A DNA stretch of 64,000 nt. It comes from Alphaproteobacteria bacterium (GTDB lineage: Bacteria; Pseudomonadota; Alphaproteobacteria; Rhizobiales; Aestuariivirgaceae). Position 1 is the first letter of the stretch. Every line of letters starts with the position of its first letter. Under the pieces are notes generated by a model. The model was not told where the DNA came from. It did no database searches and saw only the letters and a list, made by a program, of their open reading frames with translations. This document shows positions 1 through 6,538 of the stretch, in pieces. The stretch is taken from assembly GCA_028868695.1 (NCBI GenBank), contig JAGWTZ010000004.1, forward strand, positions 37,186 through 101,185, written 5' to 3'. Position numbers and translations under genes: made by a program.

Positions 1-823
1 GCAGCTGGTTGAGGCGTCTCAAGGCCTCAGCAGCTTCCGATGGGCCGATGGCTATTCCAATTTCTGGCAGCTTCATCTTGCTTGCGGTGGAGATCGAATT
101 GCTTCTGGCTGTGTCCTTGGCCTTGCCTCGCAGATCAAGCGTGATGCGCTGTTCAATAGTCTTGCCCGCGGGGAGAACATAGGGCCAAGGATCAAGCAGG
201 GAGCACACATAGGTCTTGTAGGAAGCGTCAGACCAATTGCGTTGATCTTCCATCTCGAACTTTGGCCCTTCCATCAGCACCTTGGCTTTCAGCCCCGGAG
301 CGGGTGCGTGTTCCAATGCGCGGATATTGAAGAACGGCTGGCCTGGGCTGATCAACCGGGGAAAGCGGGCGCGCTGCACCTTGCCATCAGTGTGGATGAT
401 GGACAGCGGCTTTCCGGCAACGCCGTTGATGGGATGCAGCACCACAAATCCCGTGCGGTTTGTCTTGAAATCCTTGTCCGGCGTGGCGGAAACGTGAAAC
501 ACGAGCTGTTGTGGCGTTGCGCGGATGGAAGCCTGCATCGTGAGCTTCGCGCCGGCATTTTCGGCGGTGGCGCGGTAGCTTACGCTGAAGCCATCTTTGC
601 GCTTGGTGATCTTCAACCCGCTCACCCGGGCAGGGCATGTGCCCCAGTTCTCATCGCGCACCAGAAATGAAATGCCGCGCAATACTTCGATGCCGTCATG
701 CCGGATATCTGCCAGCCCTCCGCCTTGAAATGCTGCCGCCAATGGGCCGGCTTTGAGGATGGCCTTCTTTGCCGGGGGTTCGCTTGTGCCGAATTTTGCC
801 CTGTATTCCGTCGTTTTGACCAT
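1..823 (-). CDS. apnL: D-apionolactonase-like protein, N-terminal part (cut by window edge)
   Basis: The first 274 residues are visible, starting at an ATG with GGAGAG just upstream; the gene runs off the left edge. Early residues read VRDENWGTCPARVSGLKITK, then a beta-rich stretch. I do not know a catalytic motif to check here. The call rests on context: it is divergent from an ApnO-like gene and next to ApsD-, OiaK- and RuBisCO-like genes, the set described for oxidative D-apiose catabolism. In that pathway ApnL opens D-apionolactone to D-apionate in the cytoplasm. Family ApnL proteins are roughly twice the visible length, so a truncated view is expected. It could be another beta-rich carbohydrate-active protein; the family assignment is inference. 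Confidence 0.6.
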   Translation of the reverse strand, partial: MVKTTEYRAKFGTSEPPAKKAILKAGPLAAAFQGGGLADIRHDGIEVLRGISFLVRDENWGTCPARVSGLKITKRKDGFSVSYRATAENAGAKLTMQASIRATPQQLVFHVSATPDKDFKTNRTGFVVLHPINGVAGKPLSIIHTDGKVQRARFPRLISPGQPFFNIRALEHAPAPGLKAKVLMEGPKFEMEDQRNWSDASYKTYVCSLLDPWPYVLPAGKTIEQRITLDLRGKAKDTARSNSISTASKMKLPEIGIAIGPSEAAEALRRLNQL

Positions 824-893
824 TCTCTCCTCGCCGTCCACTAAGCACCAAGCCTAGAATCGCACAACAACTTCATCATATAGTGGTTGACTC

Positions 894-903
894 ATCATAC
901 CAG
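894..903. promoter_or_regulatory. Shared 10-bp motif ATCATACCAG in the apnL/apnO divergent promoter
   Basis: The same ten bases occur at 3535-3544, in the other divergent promoter of this locus. The reverse complement, CTGGTATGAT, resembles the TGGTATNA half-sites of FadR/FCD-type GntR regulators. A GntR gene lies within the locus, so this is its likely operator. Seen: the exact repeat. Inferred: the binding. Confidence 0.5.
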
Positions 904-933
904 ATATGAAATGACTATTGAAGTGGAGGAACC

Positions 934-1761
934 ATGACGAAAATTGCACTGTTTGGCGCCGGCGGAAAAATGGGCATGCGCCTTGGCGCCAATCTCAAGA
1001 ATTCGCGCTTTACGGTGGCGCCCGTTGAAGTCAGTGACGCAGGCAAGGCGCGCCTGCGCGATGAATTGGGCTGGCAGGCTGCGCCAGTGGAGCACGCACT
1101 TCAAGGTGCAGACATTGTGGTTCTCGCTGTTCCCGACACGGCCATCGGCAAGGTTGCACATTCCATCATTGATCAATTGAAGCCGGGCACCATGGTGGTC
1201 GTTCTTGACGCTGCCGCCCCCTATGCCGGCCACCTCCCGGTGCGCAAGGACATCACCTATTTCGTCACCCACCCCTGCCACCCGCCGATCTTCAATGACG
1301 AGACAGACATGAAAGCCAAGCTCGACCGTTTTGGCGGGGTTGCCGCCAAGCAAGCGATTGTCTGCTGTCTCATGCAAGGGCCTGAAAGCGATTATGCCAA
1401 GGGTGAGGAGGTGGCCAGGACCATTTGGGCACCAGTCATGCGCTCGCACCGCCTGACGGTGGAGCAGCTCGCCCTGCTGGAACCGGGTCTGGCGGAGACT
1501 GTCGCGGCGTCTTTGCTCGATGTGATGCGCGAGGCCATGGATGAAGTGGTGCGCCGCGGCGTGCCGCAAGAGGCTGCGCGTGACTTTCTGCTCGGCCACT
1601 TGAATATCCTGGGCGCGGTTATCTTCAAGGAGCAACCCGGCGTGTTCTCGGATGCTTGCAACAAGGCAATCCAATTCGGCAAGCCAGTTCTGATGCGCGA
1701 TGATTGGAAGCGGGTGTTCGAGCCCGATGAAATTGCCGCCTCCATCCGCCGGATCACTTGA
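934..1761 (+). CDS. apnO: D-apionate oxidoisomerase-like NAD-binding protein
   Basis: The 275-residue protein starts with a Rossmann fold (MTKIALFGAGGKMGMRLGAN) and has a C-terminal helical domain of the phosphogluconate-dehydrogenase type, both as in ApnO. ApnO converts D-apionate to 3-oxo-isoapionate by oxidation with rearrangement. GTGGAGGA precedes the ATG. The last four bases overlap the next gene (ATGA), so the two are translationally coupled. Length and neighbours fit ApnO. A generic phosphogluconate-dehydrogenase-like oxidoreductase is the alternative if the locus is not for apiose. Confidence 0.65.
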   Translation: MTKIALFGAGGKMGMRLGANLKNSRFTVAPVEVSDAGKARLRDELGWQAAPVEHALQGADIVVLAVPDTAIGKVAHSIIDQLKPGTMVVVLDAAAPYAGHLPVRKDITYFVTHPCHPPIFNDETDMKAKLDRFGGVAAKQAIVCCLMQGPESDYAKGEEVARTIWAPVMRSHRLTVEQLALLEPGLAETVAASLLDVMREAMDEVVRRGVPQEAARDFLLGHLNILGAVIFKEQPGVFSDACNKAIQFGKPVLMRDDWKRVFEPDEIAASIRRIT

Positions 1762-2789
1762 TGTTGCGCGGCGCCCTGATCGGCTGTGGCTTTTTCGCAA
1801 TCAACCATTTGCATGGCTGGCGCGATGCCAAGGGGGCTGAAATTGTTGCGATTTGTGACCGCTCGGCAGACCGCCTCAAGATCGCTGGCGACCAGTTCGG
1901 CATAACGGCCCGCTACCAGGACGCGGCGGAAATGCTGGCGCGTGAAAAGCTCGACTTCGTCGACATCGCGACAACGGCCCCCATGCACCGCGCCTTGGCT
2001 GAAATGGCGGCCGCCCGGGGATTGGCGGTGATTTGCCAGAAGCCTTTTGCGCCCACGCTGGAAGACGCGAAGGCCATTGTGTCTGCATGCGAGAAGGCGG
2101 GCGTGCCGCTGATGGTGCATGAAAACTTCCGCTGGCAATCTCCCATGCAAAGGGTGAAGCAGGTCGTATCCTCGGGCGAGATCGGCGATGTCTTCTGGGG
2201 CCGTGTGTCATTCCGCTCCGCTTATGACGTTTTTTCCGGCCAGCCCTATTTGGCGGAAGGCGATCGCTTCATTGTGGAGGACTTGGGTATTCACGCGCTG
2301 GACGTGGCGCGCTTCCTGCTGGGTGATGCGCTCAACGTCAGTGCGCGCATCAAGCGCGTCAATCCGAAAATCAAAGGCGAGGACGTTGCCACGATGCTGC
2401 TGGACCACGGAGGCGGCGTTGCCTCTGTGGTGGATTGCTCCTATGCGACAAGGCTTGAAACCGAAGCCTTTCCCGAAACCCTGATTGAGTTGGATGGAAC
2501 AAAAGGATCGCTGCGCTTGGCGCAGGGCTATCGGCTTTCGGTCACATCGCCAAGCGGCACCCGGCATGAAGACGTGTCACCGCCGCTGTTGGCCTGGGCT
2601 TCAAAGCCCTGGCACAACATACAGGAAAGCGTGGCGCTCATTGAACAGCATTGGGTCGATTGCCTGAAGTCGGGCAAGGAGCCAGAAACTTCAGGGCGCG
2701 ACAATCTCAAGACTTTCGCTTTGGTGGAGGCCGTCTATCAGTCAGCGAAGACGGGTCAAACCATTCCGCTCAGCGCTTTGCTCGGCTAG
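1758..2789 (+). CDS. apsD: D-apiose dehydrogenase-like Gfo/Idh/MocA oxidoreductase
   Basis: This 343-residue protein has an N-terminal Rossmann motif (ALIGCGFFAINHLHGW), the family's EKP-type motif as CQKPF near residue 97, and the GIHALDVARFLLG region that carries the catalytic His in this family. ApsD oxidises D-apiose to D-apionolactone with NAD. The start overlaps apnO by four bases. The 3' end overlaps the convergent GntR gene by 20 bp. The Gfo/Idh/MocA family is certain; substrate is inferred from the neighbouring ApnL, ApnO and OiaK-like genes. Confidence 0.7.
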   Translation: MMLRGALIGCGFFAINHLHGWRDAKGAEIVAICDRSADRLKIAGDQFGITARYQDAAEMLAREKLDFVDIATTAPMHRALAEMAAARGLAVICQKPFAPTLEDAKAIVSACEKAGVPLMVHENFRWQSPMQRVKQVVSSGEIGDVFWGRVSFRSAYDVFSGQPYLAEGDRFIVEDLGIHALDVARFLLGDALNVSARIKRVNPKIKGEDVATMLLDHGGGVASVVDCSYATRLETEAFPETLIELDGTKGSLRLAQGYRLSVTSPSGTRHEDVSPPLLAWASKPWHNIQESVALIEQHWVDCLKSGKEPETSGRDNLKTFALVEAVYQSAKTGQTIPLSALLG

Positions 2790-3504
2790 GCTTTTGCGGC
2801 GTCTTGGAGACATAAAGGCTGCGCGACCGCTCGAGGTGTTTGACCATGGCTGCTTCCGCAGCGTCCGGATCATTTGCGGCGAGATGCGATATGATCTCTT
2901 CATGCTCGGCCAAGGTGAATTTCTCCTTGCCCGTCCAGATCAGCATTTGACTATGATAGGTTTTCAGCCAGTTCAACATGGCCTCGCTGACGGCGGTGAA
3001 AATCGGGTTTTGGGAAATGGCCGCGATTTGCGTGTGAAAATGCATGTCGGCAGCCATGAATTTTTCGGCATCACCAAGGAAGCGGCGCTGTTCTTCAAGC
3101 GTGGCGCGCAAACCCTCCAGGTCTTTGTCCGTCGACTTTTGCGCGGCCTCGCGCACCATGCCGCGCTCAAAGAAGATGCGTGCCGATTTCAGGTGCTCGA
3201 GAGATTCACCCGAAAGCGCAAGCATGATGCGTGCCGATTGGTCCATCTGCCGCATCAAGGATTGAGGCGTGAGCTCCAGCACACGGGCGCGCTCCCCGTG
3301 ATTGATTTGAACAAGGCCCATGCCTTCAAGCTGCTGCATGGCTTCGCGGATGGCCGGGCGGCCCACCTCAAAGCGCGCCATCAGTTCCCTCTCGGAAGGC
3401 ATCAGGCTGCCGGGCACACGCTCGCCGGAAACGATCAGGCGCTTCAGCCGCTCGAACACCTCATCAGAAAGCTTGCGCTTGGATATCCTCTCAGAATTGC
3501 TCAT
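2770..3504 (-). CDS. GntR-family (FCD domain) transcriptional regulator
   Basis: The 244-residue product has an N-terminal winged helix (LSDEVFERLKRLIVSG, PSERELMARFEVGRPAIREAMQQLEGMGLV) and a C-terminal all-helical FCD ligand domain with conserved His (DMHFHTQIA; LAEHEEII). The ATG at 3504 was chosen because the helix-turn-helix begins right after it; the open frame extends further upstream, across the RuBisCO-like gene's promoter. It sits inside the apiose-type locus and is divergent from the RuBisCO-like gene, so it likely senses a pathway intermediate and represses both operons through the repeated ATCATACCAG motif. Confidence 0.85.
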   Translation of the reverse strand: MSNSERISKRKLSDEVFERLKRLIVSGERVPGSLMPSERELMARFEVGRPAIREAMQQLEGMGLVQINHGERARVLELTPQSLMRQMDQSARIMLALSGESLEHLKSARIFFERGMVREAAQKSTDKDLEGLRATLEEQRRFLGDAEKFMAADMHFHTQIAAISQNPIFTAVSEAMLNWLKTYHSQMLIWTGKEKFTLAEHEEIISHLAANDPDAAEAAMVKHLERSRSLYVSKTPQKPSRAKR

Positions 3505-3534
3505 ATGAATTAGCTGCTCCGCCGTTGTCGCGTT

Positions 3535-3544
3535 ATCATACCAG
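3535..3544. promoter_or_regulatory. Second copy of ATCATACCAG, GntR / RuBisCO-like divergent promoter
   Basis: Identical to the copy at 894-903. It lies in the 49-bp gap between the GntR start and the RuBisCO-like start, 10 bp before the latter. That position would let a bound repressor block both directions. Confidence 0.5.
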
Positions 3545-3553
3545 TTCCAGAAA

Positions 3554-4822
3554 ATGACAAAAGCCCAGAACTTCATCACCCTCACCTATTTGATCGAGAC
3601 GGCAGGCAGCCCCGAAAGATTGGCAGCCAAGATCGCATCTGACCAATCGACCGGAACCTTCGTGCCCCTGCCGGGTGAAACGGAAGAGTTGAAAAACCGG
3701 GTGGCGGCGCGGGTTGTGGGCTTGAGGGCGTTGCCACCAGTGGCAAAGCCCTCTTTTCCAACGCATGAGGCGGGCCCCTTCAACCGCGCGGAAGCAGACA
3801 TTGCTTTCCCGTTCGACGCCATCGGAACTGATCTTTCAGCCTTGATGACCATTGTCATCGGTGGCGTGTATTCGATCAAGGGCTTCACTGGCATTCGCGT
3901 GGTGGACATGAAGCTGCCGCCGGAATTCGGCACGGCCTGGCCCGGCCCGCAGTTCGGCGTGGCAGGCTCGCGCCGCCTGACAGGCGTGCAGGGCCGCCCG
4001 GTCATCGGCACGATCATCAAGCCGGCGCTGGGCCTGCGCCCTCACGAAACCGCGGCGCTGGTGAGCGATGTGATCGACGCTGATGTGGACTTTGTCAAAG
4101 ACGACGAAAAGCTGATGTCGCCGTCCTATTCGCCTCTCGAAGAGCGCGTGAAGGCGATCATGCCGATGATCCTCGAGCGCGAACAGAAGACCGGAAAGAA
4201 GGTGATGTATGCCTGGGGCATCTCCGCCACGGATCCCGATGAGATGATGCGCCATCATGATCTGGTGCTGAATGCGGGCGGCAACTGCGCGGTGATCAAT
4301 ATCAATTCCATTGGCTTTGGCGCCATGGCCTTCCTGCGCAAGCGCTCTGGCCTTGTTCTGCACGCCCACCGCAATGGCTGGGATATTCTCACCCGTCACC
4401 CCGGGCTTGGCATGGACTTCAGGGTCTGGCAGCAGTTCTGGCGCCTGCTCGGCGTGGATCAATTCCAAATCAATGGCATCCGCGTGAAATATTGGGAGCC
4501 CGATGAAAGCTTTGTTGCCAGCTTCAAGGCCATCAGCACGCCACTGTTTTCACCGCAAGACTGCCCGTTGCCGGTGGCGGGTTCTGGGCAATGGGGCGGG
4601 CAGGCAGCGGAGACCTACGCGCGCACCGGCAAAACTGTTGACCTTATGTATCTCTGCGGAGGCGGCATCGTCTCGCATCCTGGCGGCGCAGGGGCCGGGG
4701 TGAAAGCAGTCAGGCAGGCTTGGGAAGCCGCAGTGCAGGGGATACCGATTGAAGCCTATGCGCGCGAGCACCCGGAACTGGCGCAATCCATCGCAAAGTT
4801 TGCAGATGGGAAAGACGCGTGA
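3554..4822 (+). CDS. RuBisCO-like protein, probable 3-oxo-isoapionate-4-phosphate-processing enzyme
   Basis: The 422-residue protein is a RuBisCO large-chain homologue. It keeps the GTIIKPALGLRP segment, the metal-site VDFVKDDEKL with the Lys that is carbamylated in RuBisCO, HAHRNG, and GSGQWGGQAAETYARTG. The loop-6 region reads QINGIRVKYWEPDE and does not look like genuine RuBisCO. Beside an OiaK-type kinase it should act on 3-oxo-isoapionate 4-phosphate, either as decarboxylase (OiaX, giving L-erythrulose 1-phosphate) or as transcarboxylase/hydrolase (OiaT, giving 3-phosphoglycerate and glycolate). Which one cannot be told from motifs alone. It overlaps the kinase start by four bases. Confidence 0.75.
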   Translation: MTKAQNFITLTYLIETAGSPERLAAKIASDQSTGTFVPLPGETEELKNRVAARVVGLRALPPVAKPSFPTHEAGPFNRAEADIAFPFDAIGTDLSALMTIVIGGVYSIKGFTGIRVVDMKLPPEFGTAWPGPQFGVAGSRRLTGVQGRPVIGTIIKPALGLRPHETAALVSDVIDADVDFVKDDEKLMSPSYSPLEERVKAIMPMILEREQKTGKKVMYAWGISATDPDEMMRHHDLVLNAGGNCAVININSIGFGAMAFLRKRSGLVLHAHRNGWDILTRHPGLGMDFRVWQQFWRLLGVDQFQINGIRVKYWEPDESFVASFKAISTPLFSPQDCPLPVAGSGQWGGQAAETYARTGKTVDLMYLCGGGIVSHPGGAGAGVKAVRQAWEAAVQGIPIEAYAREHPELAQSIAKFADGKDA

Positions 4823-6042
4823 GCCGGTTGCTTTCATACTATGGCGATGATTTCACGGGTTCCACCGATGTGATGGAGGCCTTGGCCAGCCATGGCGTGA
4901 ACACGGTGCTGTTCACGCGCATTCCATCAGCGGAGGAATTTGCGCCCTTTGCAGAATGTGAAGCCATTGGCCTGGCGGGAACCAGCCGCAGCCAGACGCC
5001 GGAATGGATGGATGCCAATCTGCCCGCTGCCTTCACTTGGCTGAAAGGACTTGATGCGCGCTATTGCCACTATAAGATTTGCTCAACTTTTGATTCCAGC
5101 CCCAAGGTTGGCAGCATCGGCCGCGCTGCCGAAATTGGCCTGCGGATTTTCGGGCAGGGCCGGGCCGCGCTGGTGGTTGGTGCGCCGCAGATCAAGCGTT
5201 ACACATTTGCGGGCCATCTCTTTGCGGCATACCAAGGCAAGGTTTACCGGATTGACCGTCACCCGGTGATGAGCGTGCACCCCGTGACGCCAATGGATGA
5301 AAGCGATGTGCTCCGCCACCTCGCGCGGCAAACGGATGCGGCGGTTGATCTTTTTGATGTGCATGATGCAACCAGCCAACTTGCGGCGGGTCAAGCGCTC
5401 TTGGATCTGCCGAAACTCGGGCTGCCCTTTGTGCTGGGTTCGTCAGGTATTGAATATGCCTTGATGGCGGCCATGAAAAAGCGGCGTGATGCCAAATTTG
5501 CGCCAGTGCCTGCGCTTGACCGCATGCTGGTGATCTCCGGCAGCGTGTCGCCAACGACTGCCAGGCAGATCAAATTTGCAGGTGAACGAGGCTTTGCGCC
5601 GCTGGCGGCAGATGCGTTGGACCTGGCGCAAGGCAAGCACGAGGAAATTCTCGCACAAGCGCAATCGCTTCTCGCGGCCGGAAAATCGCCGCTGATCTAC
5701 TCCGCCTCCGGGCCGGCAACCGATCAGGGCAAAGCCCTTCAATCCATTCCATCGGCGCGCGAAACGCTCTCCAAGACACTCGGGCAGCTGGCGCGGATGC
5801 TGGTTGCGCAATTCCGCCTGAAGCGGCTGGTCATTGCCGGGGGTGACACATCAAGTCATGCGCTTGGGCAGCTTGATATTCACGCACTGACGGCACGTTT
5901 TCCCCTGGTTGAAACTCCGGGCTCCCCGCTTTGCACGGCGCATTCCTCGAATGCGGGCCTCAATGGCTTGGAAGTGGCGATGAAAGGCGGCCAAGTGGGG
6001 GGTGATGACTACTTCGTGAAATTGAAAGACGGTATGGCGTGA
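4819..6042 (+). CDS. oiaK: 3-oxo-isoapionate kinase-like DUF1537 (four-carbon acid sugar kinase) protein
   Basis: This 407-residue protein begins LLSYYGDDFTGSTDVMEAL, the N-terminal substrate-domain motif of DUF1537 kinases, and has the C-terminal nucleotide-binding Gly-rich segment LVIAGGDTSSHAL. The family phosphorylates acid sugars such as threonate, erythronate and, for OiaK, 3-oxo-isoapionate. The GTG start overlaps the RuBisCO-like stop (GTGA) and its own stop overlaps the next start, so it is the middle of a tight operon. Family is sure; substrate is inferred from ApnO/ApsD/RuBisCO-like neighbours. Confidence 0.75.
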   Translation: MSRLLSYYGDDFTGSTDVMEALASHGVNTVLFTRIPSAEEFAPFAECEAIGLAGTSRSQTPEWMDANLPAAFTWLKGLDARYCHYKICSTFDSSPKVGSIGRAAEIGLRIFGQGRAALVVGAPQIKRYTFAGHLFAAYQGKVYRIDRHPVMSVHPVTPMDESDVLRHLARQTDAAVDLFDVHDATSQLAAGQALLDLPKLGLPFVLGSSGIEYALMAAMKKRRDAKFAPVPALDRMLVISGSVSPTTARQIKFAGERGFAPLAADALDLAQGKHEEILAQAQSLLAAGKSPLIYSASGPATDQGKALQSIPSARETLSKTLGQLARMLVAQFRLKRLVIAGGDTSSHALGQLDIHALTARFPLVETPGSPLCTAHSSNAGLNGLEVAMKGGQVGGDDYFVKLKDGMA

Positions 6043-6254
6043 GCAAAAAACCCTGGATCGGAACAAGCTGGAAAATGAACAAGCTGCGGGCAGATGCGCA
6101 AGGCTTTGCGCGTGCCCTGGCGGCCTCGGCGGTCGCGCAGGGGCAGGGGTTCCAGCCCTTCGTCATCCCGCCCTTTCCCTATATTGCCGAAGTCGCGCAA
6201 ATCCTCGGCGGCACCAAGGTGAAGGTGGGCGCGCCTGACGGGCAATGCACGTGA
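6039..6254 (+). pseudogene. Truncated triose-phosphate-isomerase-like protein (LerI/TpiB type)
   Basis: The 71 codons match the N-terminus of the triose-phosphate isomerase family: KKPWIGTSWKMNKLRADAQ carries the family Lys, and FVIPPFPYIAEVAQIL follows. A full protein is about 250 residues, so the later catalytic His and Glu are missing. In related operons this gene encodes L-erythrulose-1-phosphate isomerase, which would act on the OiaX product. It is coupled to oiaK by a four-base overlap, so it was once the last operon gene. The frame ends right at sequence of a different origin, suggesting a deletion or rearrangement near 6235-6254. Probably non-functional. Confidence 0.75.
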
Positions 6255-6299
6255 TGGATTATTCGCGATACTTGACGCTGCTCTATACGAACGCACGAC

Positions 6300-6515
6300 T
6301 CCCAAATTGCCAATGGCGATATGAATCTCAGCGACATCGAAAGCCGTCACCTCGAGCGCTTCGGTGTCATCAATGGCGATATCCTTGAGAATGTTGGCAA
6401 CCGCCCCTTCATCCTAGTCCGGCCGCTCGGTGATCTTGGCCAGAAACAGGTTGACGGCCTTGATCTCAGCCGGAGCGAGGTTCTCGAACTTCACCACAGC
6501 CACTTCGGTGCCAGC
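6300..6515 (-). pseudogene. Decayed coding remnant of unknown origin
   Basis: Read on the minus strand, 6515-6300 gives a protein-like stretch (VVKFENLAPAEIKAVNLFLA, then IAIDDTEALEVTAFDVAEIH) broken by one in-frame TAG after ITERPD. There is no start at the upstream end. I do not recognise the family. It lies between the truncated isomerase and the c-di-GMP gene and probably marks the rearrangement that cut the isomerase. The whole 6255-6538 interval holds nothing else I can support. Confidence 0.4.
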
Positions 6516-6538
6516 CTACTCACGCCCTGCCGCCGCCC

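Noticed and set aside
242..670. 142-codon plus-strand frame at the window start
   Set aside because: It is antisense to the lactonase-like gene, whose frame starts with a proper ribosome site and continues off the edge.
3554..4822. True RuBisCO (CO2 fixation)
   Set aside because: No small subunit or phosphoribulokinase is near, and the loop-6 region differs; the sugar-acid neighbours fit a RuBisCO-like protein.
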